From Streptomyces sp. NRRL F-4489 (lineage in GTDB: Bacteria; Actinomycetota; Actinomycetes; Streptomycetales; Streptomycetaceae): DNA of 11,462 bases. Each line of letters begins with the position of its first letter. The stretch's first letter is position 1. The notes below the pieces were generated by a model. The model was not told the DNA's origin, made no database searches, and saw only the letters and a list, made by a program, of their open reading frames with translations. Below are positions 1 to 5,815 of the stretch, piece by piece. The position numbers and the translations under genes were made by a program. Location of the stretch: contig NZ_LLZI01000051.1 of the NCBI RefSeq assembly GCF_001509485.1, positions 1 to 11,462 of the forward strand, in the 5' to 3' direction.

Positions 1-20
1 GGGCGGGGGGGGAGGGGGGA

Positions 21-38
21 GGGGCCCCACCAGGCCCC
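21..38. other. small inverted repeat downstream of SURF1
   Basis: GGGGCC (21-26) and GGCCCC (33-38) form a 6-bp stem with a 6-nt loop, CCACCA, beside a very G-rich run (1-24). It could be part of a terminator for the SURF1 transcript, but there is no T-tract and the window edge cuts the context. Confidence 0.25.
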
Positions 39-49
39 CCTAGCGGCCG

Positions 50-335
50 GCCGAGGCGTCCTGGGCTCGCAGGGCCGAAGCTGGAGCTGGGCCCTCTCGA
101 CCTCGCGGTGCCGGGGCCTGAGCCGGACTCCCGGGGCCGCATCCTCCGGAAGGCTCGGGGCCGGGGCCGGGACCTCCGGAACTCACGGAGCCGGAGCCGA
201 CTCCTCCTGGCCTAGCGGGGCCGAAGCCGGAGCCGAGTCCGCCCCGGCTCCCGGGGCCGAAGCCGAAGCCGGAGCTGAGTCCTCCCCGGCTCGCGGGGCC
301 GGTGCCGGGCCCGGGGCCAGAGCCGGAGCCTGGTC
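50..335. repeat. degenerate GC-rich minisatellite in and beyond the SURF1 3' end
   Basis: Imperfect tandem units of about 36-42 bp, built on GGGGCCGAAGCCGGAGC followed by GAGTCC, are clearest at 215-293 and more degenerate on both sides. Read on the minus strand in the SURF1 frame they encode the APASAP / EDSAPAS tail. The same composition continues downstream of the SURF1 stop (183-185). There a neighbouring frame encodes PAPASA-like residues up to a TAG at 40-42. Unit sizes are multiples of 3 in the clearest part. This looks like slippage-driven expansion. Confidence 0.6.
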
Positions 336-1124
336 CTCCGGGACGATGCCCAGGGCGGCGTCCTTGGCGGCTTCGGCTTCGCGGCGGACGAGGCGGAACC
401 ACATGAAGAGGACGAAGCCCGCGAAGGCGAACCATTCGCCGGTGTAGCCGAGGTTCTGGAACGCCTTCATGTCCAGGCCGCTGCCCTCGGCGGCGGCCGG
501 GGGCACGGCGCGCAGCGGGGCCGGCGGGTCGGCGAGCGTGATCCAGGCGTCGTAGACGCCGTACGGCACGATGTTGACCAGCGACGCCGCGCTGATCATG
601 CCGAGCTGGCCCGCCGGCAGCCCACCGCCGGCCTGGACGCCCGGCGTGCCTTGGTTCTCCGACGCCTGGAGCGCGCCGGTCACGCTGACCTCGCCGGTGG
701 GCGGCGCCGGCACCTTCGCCGTCGCGGCCTTGTCCTCGGCGTCGCCGGGCAGCCAGCCGCGGACGACCGGGAGGGCCTTGCCGCTGTCCGTACGCAGCAG
801 GGTCAGAACGTAGAAGCCCTGCTCATCGCCGTGGCTGCCCTTCAGGGTGCGGTCCGGGACGAGCAGTTGGTGCGCGGCGTCGTAGCGGCCGCGGGCGCTG
901 GCCTGGCGGCCGGAGGTGACCTGGTCGACCGGGAGCAGCTTCTCCAGGGGCCGGGGCGCGGCGGTCTTGGCGTCGGCGGTGCGGTTCTCCTGCTGCTGGT
1001 GCGTGGCGACGCGGGCGTCGAAGCGGCTGAGCTGCCAGGTGCCCATGAAGATGCAGAAGGGGATCGCCAGGATGGCGAAGACGTTGATTCCCCACCACCG
1101 CGGGGTCAGCAGGAACCGGTACAC
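183..1124 (-). CDS. SURF1 family cytochrome c oxidase assembly protein
   Basis: SURF1 (Shy1) proteins are membrane factors that help assemble haem-copper cytochrome oxidase. The architecture here is typical: a short N-terminus beginning MYRFLLTPRWW, a first membrane helix (about residues 11-32, containing FMGTWQL), an extracytoplasmic domain, then a second helix (about 229-246, WFAFAGFVLFMWF). Family motifs visible are GRYD (about 79-82), VVRGWLP (about 120-126) and NLGYTGEWF before helix two. The GTG at 1124 is chosen because the family conventionally starts at MYRF. Its Shine-Dalgarno is poor (GAAGG only 1 nt upstream), and a GTG at 1175 would add 17 residues. From about residue 265 the protein becomes a Pro/Ala/Ser/Glu repeat tail, which is unusually long and is described as a separate repeat entry. 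The identification is confident. The start is less certain. Confidence 0.88.
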   Translation of the reverse strand: MYRFLLTPRWWGINVFAILAIPFCIFMGTWQLSRFDARVATHQQQENRTADAKTAAPRPLEKLLPVDQVTSGRQASARGRYDAAHQLLVPDRTLKGSHGDEQGFYVLTLLRTDSGKALPVVRGWLPGDAEDKAATAKVPAPPTGEVSVTGALQASENQGTPGVQAGGGLPAGQLGMISAASLVNIVPYGVYDAWITLADPPAPLRAVPPAAAEGSGLDMKAFQNLGYTGEWFAFAGFVLFMWFRLVRREAEAAKDAALGIVPEDQAPALAPGPAPAPRAGEDSAPASASAPGAGADSAPASAPLGQEESAPAP

Positions 1125-1221
1125 GCCTTCAACGGTACGGTGCCCGCCCCGCGCGGCCGCACCGGCCCCTGCCACACGGCCGCACGGGGCCCGGGAGCTG
1201 AGCGGTCGGCGGTTGGCCTGC

Positions 1222-1237
1222 GCCCGGCCGGCCGGGC
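1222..1237. terminator. perfect 16-bp GC palindrome between the membrane protein gene and SURF1
   Basis: GCCCGGCCGGCCGGGC is a perfect palindrome lying 118 nt past the stop of the upstream membrane-protein gene and about 100 nt before the SURF1 start. As RNA it would fold to a short hairpin without a U-tract, a form often seen in Streptomyces terminators. It may alternatively be a chance GC-rich dyad. Confidence 0.3.
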
Positions 1238-1296
1238 AGGCGGGCAGGCGCCGCCGGGCGGATGCCGTCCCGCCCGACCGCGCCTACGAGCCCCTG

Positions 1297-1320
1297 ACTG
1301 CCGGCTGTACTGCCGGCTGT
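1297..1320. repeat. 12-bp tandem duplication upstream of SURF1
   Basis: ACTGCCGGCTGT occurs twice head to tail (1297-1308 and 1309-1320), in the 231-bp gap between SURF1 and the membrane protein gene, 35 bp past that gene's stop. Each copy contains the palindrome GCCGGC. No function can be assigned. No convincing promoter was recognised in this gap. Confidence 0.55.
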
Positions 1321-1355
1321 ACGGCGCCTCCGGAGCCGCAGCCCCCACGACTGCC

Positions 1356-2972
1356 CTACGGCGCCGCCAAGGGCGCCGTCCGGTACACCGTCCCCGCGCA
1401 GGCGTCCGGGATCTTGGCCTCGGCCGCGGCGGGCGCGCCCGCTTCCGGTGTGTGGGTCAGGAGCACGCCGTTGGCGGCCGCTCCGCCGTCCCCGGTCCCG
1501 TCGCCGCCGCCCGCCTGGCCGTCGGTGGCGCTGCCGCTGTCCGGCGCGACGGCGGCCGGCGACTCCCCCGGCGCCTTGGACGGGTCGGGGGTCGGCGACG
1601 GCCCCGGGGTGGCGCACCCGGTCTTGCCGCCGCCCGCCGCCGGGATCCAGGCGAACTTCACCTCGTACGCCTGCCCCGGCTTCAGCACCAGCTGATCGGG
1701 GGTGGTCGCCGGGTCCGGCAGCCCTGTGGCGTCGTCGCCCGTGGTGTGGTCGACGACGTGGACCTTGTCCGGCTTGGTGGCGCCCTGGGGCGTCAGGTCC
1801 ACGGCCCCGCCGCCCTGGACGGAACAAGCGGAATCGGAAGTGTTCACCACCCGGAACGCGCCGTAGACCCGGCCCGCGGAGTCCGGCGGGCCGACCGTCC
1901 CCGTTCCCTGGCCGAGCTGGTCGCGTCCGCAGACCGGCGAGGTGACGTCCATCGTCGTGTCCGGGGCGGGCGTACCGGCACCGGCGCCGGGGCCCGCCCC
2001 CGGTGCCGCGGTGCCCGTGCCCGCCTTGCCCGGCGGCTTCCCGGCGCCGGGCGTCCAGGGTTCCCCGCCGCTGGGGCGGGTACGGGAGTGTTCGGTGCCT
2101 TCGCCGTGTGCGCCGCCGGCCTGCTGCTCGGCGCTCCGGCTGCTGGCGGCGTTGGCGGGGTGGTCGCCGGGGCCGTCGCTGAAGCCGGCGACGTGGACCA
2201 TGGCCGGGACAGCCGTACCGCCGAGGATCAGTGCGGCGGCCGCGCCGACGACGGCGTGCCGGCGGCGCTGGCGCCGGGCCGGTACGGCGCGGCGCAGCTG
2301 CTCCAGGGCGTCCGGCGCGGGTTCCAGGTCGGCCACGCGGGCCCGCAGCATCCGCCGCAGCTCGTCCTCGCCGCCGAAACCGCCACCGAAGCCCCCACCG
2401 GAGCCGCCGCCGAGGCCGCCCCCGGAGCCCGGAAGCGAACCGGAGCCGGAACCCGAAACGGAACCCGAACGGGAACCCGCAACGGAACCGGAACCCGAAC
2501 CGGAATCAGCCCCGAAGAAATCCGCGTCAGCCCGCGCACCCGAGACAAGCCCCGAACCGAGCCCCAAAACGGAACCAGAGCCCGAGCCGAACCCGGCGCC
2601 CCCGTCCCCTGAGCCATGCTCCCGAGCCCCATCCCCGTCGTACGCGGCCCCGCCGTACGCGTTCCCGCCATACGCGGCCCCGCCGCCGTACGCATGCTCG
2701 CCGTCGCCCGCATGCCGTCCGTCTCGCCCGGACCGCCGACGCTCCCCCGGTCTCAGACCGCCGTCCCGCCCGGCTTCACCGCGCCCGGCCTCGTCCCAGC
2801 CGTCCCCCGACCCGCTGGGGCCGACGGACCCGCCGGAACCGGCCGACCCGCCGGCGTCAGCCCCGCTCGCCCCGCCGACCCCGGTCCCCCGCCCGGCGCC
2901 ATCCCCCCAGTCACGTCCATCACGTCCATCACGTCCGTCATCGCCCCAGTCGGGTCGTCCTGCCGCTGTCAC
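1356..2972 (-). CDS. single-pass membrane protein with DUF4232-like exterior domain, coupled to the sigma factor gene
   Basis: The 538-residue product has four parts. Residues 1-201 are Gly/Ser/Asp-rich low complexity (DGR, AYGG and GSGS repeats). Residues 202-238 form a basic, helix-prone segment (DELRRML to PARRQRRR). A membrane helix spans about 239-261. A Pro/Ala-rich linker then leads to an exterior domain from about 340. The exterior part (C348, FRVVNTSDSACSVQG with C383, LVLKPGQAYEVKFAW, C453, C525) resembles DUF4232-type domains of actinobacterial envelope proteins. The positive-inside rule puts the N-terminus in the cytoplasm. The GTG start has a strong GGAGG 7 nt upstream and overlaps the sigma factor stop as GTGA. 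Coupled synthesis suggests a sigma-factor regulator (anti-sigma-like), but no zinc-binding anti-sigma motif is visible, so that role is inference. Confidence 0.8.
   Translation of the reverse strand: MTAAGRPDWGDDGRDGRDGRDWGDGAGRGTGVGGASGADAGGSAGSGGSVGPSGSGDGWDEAGRGEAGRDGGLRPGERRRSGRDGRHAGDGEHAYGGGAAYGGNAYGGAAYDGDGAREHGSGDGGAGFGSGSGSVLGLGSGLVSGARADADFFGADSGSGSGSVAGSRSGSVSGSGSGSLPGSGGGLGGGSGGGFGGGFGGEDELRRMLRARVADLEPAPDALEQLRRAVPARRQRRRHAVVGAAAALILGGTAVPAMVHVAGFSDGPGDHPANAASSRSAEQQAGGAHGEGTEHSRTRPSGGEPWTPGAGKPPGKAGTGTAAPGAGPGAGAGTPAPDTTMDVTSPVCGRDQLGQGTGTVGPPDSAGRVYGAFRVVNTSDSACSVQGGGAVDLTPQGATKPDKVHVVDHTTGDDATGLPDPATTPDQLVLKPGQAYEVKFAWIPAAGGGKTGCATPGPSPTPDPSKAPGESPAAVAPDSGSATDGQAGGGDGTGDGGAAANGVLLTHTPEAGAPAAAEAKIPDACAGTVYRTAPLAAP
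2421..2510. repeat. hexanucleotide low-complexity repeat encoding Gly-Ser
   Basis: Imperfect repeats of GGAACC/CGGAAC on the plus strand encode, on the minus strand, the GSGSVAGSRSGSVSGSGSG stretch of the membrane protein. The block is slippage-prone and differs in composition from the rest of the gene, with many GGTTCC-type codons where GGCTCC would be usual. Confidence 0.6.
2641..2702. repeat. 15-bp tandem repeat encoding AYGG units
   Basis: Units beginning TACGCG and ending CCGCC(A/G) recur at 2641, 2656 and 2671, with a 3-bp insertion before a degenerate fourth copy at 2689. On the minus strand they encode AYGG/AAYGG repeats in the N-terminal tail of the membrane protein. Confidence 0.6.
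2911..2937. repeat. 9-bp tandem repeat encoding DGR units
   Basis: TCACGTCC(A/G) is repeated three times without a gap. On the minus strand it encodes DGRDGRDGR near the N-terminus of the membrane protein. The block is flanked on both sides by CCCCAGTC, encoding DWGD each time. Confidence 0.6.
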
Positions 2973-3631
2973 GCCGGAGCCTCCATGGCGACGCGGAGCG
3001 CCGCGATGCCCCGCGAGCCGTACGCCTTGACCGAGCCGAGCGATATCCCCAGCGTCTCGGCGACCTGGGCCTCCGTCATATCGGCGAAGTAGCGGAGGAC
3101 CAGCACCTCGCGCTGGCGGCGCTGGAGGCCGCGCATCGCCTTGATCAGCTGGTCCCGCTCCAGGAGGTCGTACGCGCCCTCCTCGGCGCTCGCCATGTCG
3201 GGCATCGGCTTGGAGAGCAGCTTCAGCCCGAGGATCCGGCGGCGCAGCGCGGAGCGCGAGAGGTTGACGACCGTCTGCCGGAGGTAGGCCAGGGTCTTCT
3301 CGGGGTCGCGGACGCGGCCGCGCGCGGAGTGCACGCGGATGAACGCTTCCTGGACGACGTCCTCGCAGGAGGCGGTGTCGTCCAGGAGCAGTGCGGCCAG
3401 GCCGAGAAGCGAGCGGTAGTGCGCGCGATAGGTCTCGGTGAGGTGGTCGACCGTGGTGCCGGCTGCCATCGTGTCGTCAGTGTCCCCACGCTGGCCGGGA
3501 AGCGGCGCGGGGCGGGCGGCGGACCAGGGGGCGATCACCGGCATGCCCCCGGGGACCCGTGGGCGCTGCGGGCGCACTGCCGCGCCTGCCGCTCCCGCCG
3601 GGGCGATGGTGAAACCGAGTACGTCTGCCAC
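2969..3631 (-). CDS. SigE-family (ECF-type) RNA polymerase sigma factor
   Basis: An alternative sigma factor with the two DNA/core-binding modules. Region 2 spans about residues 65-130 (TETYRAHYRSLLGLAALLL, ASCEDVVQEAFIRVH, YLRQTVVNLSRSALRRR). Region 4 spans about 160-214 (QRREVLVLRYFADMTEAQVAETLGIS, then SVKAYGSRGIAALR as the recognition helix). It belongs to the SigE-family ECF group common in actinomycetes. The start is uncertain. GTG 3631 gives 220 residues, but its G-rich candidate ribosome site is too far (14 nt). ATG 3544 and ATG 3469 (MAAGTTVDHLTETYRAHY) are alternatives, the latter closest to the usual family N-terminus. The stop overlaps the GTG of the downstream membrane protein gene (GTGA), so the two are translationally coupled. 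The regulon is unknown. Confidence 0.88.
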   Translation of the reverse strand: MADVLGFTIAPAGAAGAAVRPQRPRVPGGMPVIAPWSAARPAPLPGQRGDTDDTMAAGTTVDHLTETYRAHYRSLLGLAALLLDDTASCEDVVQEAFIRVHSARGRVRDPEKTLAYLRQTVVNLSRSALRRRILGLKLLSKPMPDMASAEEGAYDLLERDQLIKAMRGLQRRQREVLVLRYFADMTEAQVAETLGISLGSVKAYGSRGIAALRVAMEAPA

Positions 3632-4032
3632 GCTTGTTGGACACGCTTCCCCCCAAAAGGGTTGTACGCGCCAGGCACCGCACGTGGTGATGCGTCACAT
3701 GCCCTCACGCGCACCAACTCTTCCCAATGCCCCAATTGCCCTGACACGACCGCCCTGACGCGGCCGTCCCGCCATCTCAGGGCCCCGGAAGCGGCCCGCG
3801 CCGCGGACCGCCCACGGGGGCAGCCCGGAAAGACGCCGCCCGCCGAGCGCCGGTTGCGGCGTCACGGGAAGCGAATGATCGAACAGAACATCAGCCCAGA
3901 TCAAGTGATTCGAACCAGCACTCCGCACACGAAATCTTCACACGGCCCACAAATTATGTCGCAGCCGGCCGGCGCCGTGCAGCCCGGTCCCGCCAACTTC
4001 CGCGCCCACACGGCCCGGAGGCCCGCCACCGC
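3632..4032. other. intergenic region upstream of the sigma factor gene
   Basis: No gene was found here. GC content drops locally between about 3868 and 3960 (for example AAATTATGTCG near 3950), the least GC-rich stretch of the window and a likely place for promoter or protein-binding sites. A short dyad GTGA-TGCG-TCAC lies at 3687-3698, and CCC-AAAA-GGG at 3652-3661. I could not identify a convincing -35/-10 pair for the sigma factor gene. ORFs across this stretch look like chance reading frames. Confidence 0.5.
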
Positions 4033-4049
4033 CCCCGGCCCGAGTCGAT

Positions 4050-4063
4050 GTTTCACGTGAAAC
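4050..4063. other. parS: parS site 1 (ParB-binding palindrome)
   Basis: Perfect 14-bp palindrome GTTTCACGTGAAAC, with a T on the left flank and a G on the right, so it matches 15 of 16 in the extended consensus. It is the copy farthest from asd. Confidence 0.88.
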
Positions 4064-4080
4064 GTCCCGCCCAGTCCGGC

Positions 4081-4094
4081 GTTTCACGTGAAAC
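4081..4094. other. parS: parS site 2 (ParB-binding palindrome)
   Basis: Perfect GTTTCACGTGAAAC, flanked by C and A. It starts exactly 31 bp after site 1. Confidence 0.88.
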
Positions 4095-4111
4095 AGCCTG
4101 GCCGAGCCGAC

Positions 4112-4125
4112 GTTTCACGTGAAAC
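4112..4125. other. parS: parS site 3 (ParB-binding palindrome)
   Basis: Perfect GTTTCACGTGAAAC, flanked by C and A. It starts exactly 31 bp after site 2. Confidence 0.88.
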
Positions 4126-4141
4126 ACCCAGGCCGGACCGA

Positions 4142-4157
4142 TGTTTCACGTGAAACA
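4142..4157. other. parS: parS site 4, full 16-bp consensus
   Basis: TGTTTCACGTGAAACA, the complete 16-bp ParB consensus palindrome, whose 14-bp core (4143-4156) starts 31 bp after site 3. It lies 15 bp past the asd stop codon. Confidence 0.9.
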
Positions 4158-4172
4158 CCAACCCCCGGCCCG

Positions 4173-5297
4173 CTACCCCGCAGCCGACCCCAACTCTCCT
4201 GCCACCAACTCCCCCACCTGCGCCGCGTTCAGCGCCGCGCCCTTGCGGAGGTTGTCCCCGCAGACGAAGAGCTGCAGCGCCCGCGGATCGTCCAGCGACC
4301 GCCGCACCCGGCCCACCCACGTCGGGTCGGTCCCCACCACATCGGACGGGGTCGGGTACTCGCCCTCGGCCGGGTCGTCGCACAGCACCACCCCGGGCGC
4401 GGCCGCCAGGATCTCGTGCGCGCCGGCGACCGTGACCTCGTTCTCGAACCGCGCGTGCAGGGTCAGCGAGTGCCCGGTGAGCACCGGCACCCGTACGCAG
4501 GTGGCGGCGACCGGGAGGTCCGGCAGGCCGAGGATCCGGCGGGTCTCCTCGCGCAGCCGCAGTTCGCCGGACGACCAGCCGTCCTCCCGCGGCGCGCCGG
4601 CCCACGGCACGACGTTGAGGGCGAGCGGTGCCGGGAACGGCCCCAGGGTGTCGGCGACCGCGCGCCGCACATCGCCCGGCGCGCTGCCCAGTTCGGTGCC
4701 GGTGACCGCGGCGAGCTGGGCCCGCAGCGCCTCGGTGCCGGCCCGGCCGTCCGCGGACGCGGCCTCGTACGAGGAGACGATCAGCTCGGTGAGTCCGTAT
4801 TCGGCGTGCAGCGCGCCGAGTACGACGATCATCGACAGGGTGGTGCAGTCCGGGTTGGCGAGGATGCCGCGCGGACGGATCCGCGCCGCGTGCCCGTTGA
4901 CCTCGGGCACCACCAGCGGCACGTCCGGATCGCCCCGGAACGCGCCCGAATTGTCCACGACCACCGCGCCCTTGGACGCCGCGACCGGCGCCCACCGCGC
5001 GGCGACCTCCTCCGGCACGTCGAAGACCGCGACGTCGATCCCGTCGAAGGCGTCCTCGGTCAGCGCGAGGACCTCGGTCTCCGCCCCGCGCACGGTCAGC
5101 TTGCGGCCGGCCGAGCGCGGCGAGGCGAGCAGCCGGATCTCGCCCCAGATGTCGGCCCGCTCGGAGAGGATCCCGAGCAGCACGCGGCCGACGGCACCGG
5201 TGGCGCCGACGACCGCGAGATGCGGCTTGGCGGCCCGGCGGGCCTCCGCCCCGGCCGTGTCGGCCAGGGACGGACGGCCCGCCTCGGCCGGGATCAT
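4173..5297 (-). CDS. asd: aspartate-semialdehyde dehydrogenase
   Basis: Catalyses NADPH-dependent reduction of beta-aspartyl phosphate to aspartate semialdehyde, the branch point for lysine/diaminopimelate and for threonine, methionine and isoleucine. Visible features of the 374-residue protein are the nucleotide-binding GATGAVG (31-37), [22 protein letters not shown] (114-134), the catalytic Cys in NPDC (C151), RVPVLTGHS with R269 and the acid/base H276, and the C-terminal [11 protein letters not shown]. Two active-site neighbours depart from the usual pattern: NPNC is NPDC here, and the usual YQAVSG is YEAAS, with Glu178 replacing the substrate-orienting Gln. The ATG overlaps the ask stop as ATGA, so translation is coupled. 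It is the only in-frame start available and leaves a 24-residue N-terminal extension. Actinomycetes often carry a second asd. Whether this copy is fully active is open. Confidence 0.93.
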   Translation of the reverse strand: MIPAEAGRPSLADTAGAEARRAAKPHLAVVGATGAVGRVLLGILSERADIWGEIRLLASPRSAGRKLTVRGAETEVLALTEDAFDGIDVAVFDVPEEVAARWAPVAASKGAVVVDNSGAFRGDPDVPLVVPEVNGHAARIRPRGILANPDCTTLSMIVVLGALHAEYGLTELIVSSYEAASADGRAGTEALRAQLAAVTGTELGSAPGDVRRAVADTLGPFPAPLALNVVPWAGAPREDGWSSGELRLREETRRILGLPDLPVAATCVRVPVLTGHSLTLHARFENEVTVAGAHEILAAAPGVVLCDDPAEGEYPTPSDVVGTDPTWVGRVRRSLDDPRALQLFVCGDNLRKGAALNAAQVGELVAGELGSAAG

Positions 5298-5815
5298 CGC
5301 CCGGTGCCGCCGTAGACGATCGCCTCGTCGCTCTCGCTGTCGAGGCCGAAGGCGCTGTGCACGGCCTGCACGGCCTCGTTGACGTCATCGGCCCGGGTGA
5401 CGACCGAGATGCGGATCTCGGACGTCGAGATCAGCTCGATGTTGACGCCGGCGTTGGACAGCGCCTCGAAGAACGTCGCGGTGACGCCGGGGTTGGTCTT
5501 CATGCCCGCGCCGACGAGGGAGATCTTGGCGATCTGGTCGTCGTAGCGGAGCGAGTCGAAGCCGACCGCGGCCCGGGTCTTCTCCAGCGCGGCGACGGCC
5601 TTGCGGCCCTCGGCCTTGGGCAGGGTGAACGAGATGTCCGTCAGGCCGGTGGAGGCCGCCGACACGTTCTGCACGACCATGTCGATGTTGACCTCGGAGT
5701 CGGCGATGGCGCGGAAGATCCGCGCGGCCTCGCCCGGCTTGTCCGGGACCCCGACGACCGTGACCTTCGCCTCGGAGGTGTCGTGCGCGACGCCCGAGAT
5801 GATCGCCTGCTCCAT
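5294..5815 (-). CDS. aspartate kinase beta subunit from an internal in-frame start
   Basis: In Corynebacterium, Mycobacterium and Bacillus the regulatory beta subunit of the alpha2beta2 enzyme is translated from an internal start of the same gene. Here the equivalent Met251 begins [18 protein letters not shown], matching the position and sequence of the Corynebacterium beta start. The sequence AAGGGGA ends 7 nt before the ATG and can serve as a ribosome-binding site. The product would be 173 residues with both ACT domains. Expression is inferred from family knowledge plus the visible ribosome site. Confidence 0.65.
   Translation of the reverse strand: MEQAIISGVAHDTSEAKVTVVGVPDKPGEAARIFRAIADSEVNIDMVVQNVSAASTGLTDISFTLPKAEGRKAVAALEKTRAAVGFDSLRYDDQIAKISLVGAGMKTNPGVTATFFEALSNAGVNIELISTSEIRISVVTRADDVNEAVQAVHSAFGLDSESDEAIVYGGTGR

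Larger units (their letters stand above)
4033..4156. repeat. array of four 31-bp repeats, each carrying a perfect parS site
   Basis: Four 31-bp units, each a 17-bp spacer followed by the 14-bp palindrome GTTTCACGTGAAAC. The palindromes start at 4050, 4081, 4112 and 4143, so the period is exactly 31 bp, about three helical turns. That would place all four on one DNA face. The palindrome matches the established ParB-binding parS consensus of Streptomyces and Bacillus (TGTTTCACGTGAAACA). Spacers are also related to one another (the second and third internal ones match at 12 of 17 positions), which suggests tandem duplication. Expected role: loading of ParB for chromosome segregation with ParA and SMC. 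The array begins 17 bp beyond the asd stop. Confidence 0.9.

Noticed and set aside
2000..2800. Dense direct repeats considered as a CRISPR array
   Set aside because: Repeats are short, in frame with a coding gene and lack unique spacers.
3879..3915. Two TCGAAC half-sites of the actinobacterial LexA box (3879 and 3910), also 31 bp apart
   Set aside because: Neither has the required GTTCGA second half after four bases. The 31-bp distance equals the parS period but the surrounding sequence does not match, so it is treated as coincidence.
3905..3925. Minus-strand GGTTCGAATC looks like a tRNA T-loop, suggesting a tRNA fragment or attachment site
   Set aside because: The flanking bases do not form a T-stem, and no acceptor, D or anticodon arms are present nearby.
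651..4060. Long plus-strand frames (for example 651-2612, 1942-3030 and 2231-4060)
   Set aside because: They lie opposite SURF1, the membrane protein and the sigma gene; the products are Arg/Pro/Ala-rich with no recognisable domains.
4050..4156. The four palindromes considered as asd transcription terminators or as a generic regulator operator array
   Set aside because: The palindromes have no loop and no T-tract, and the exact sequence equals the known ParB site; a side role in transcription cannot be excluded.
4951..4959. TTGTCCACG resembles a DnaA box
   Set aside because: It is a single near-match inside the asd coding sequence with no cluster of boxes.
4084..5388. Long minus-strand frame overlapping asd and reading through the parS sites
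   Set aside because: It is a GC-bias shadow frame of asd, with an Arg/Gly-rich product lacking any domain.
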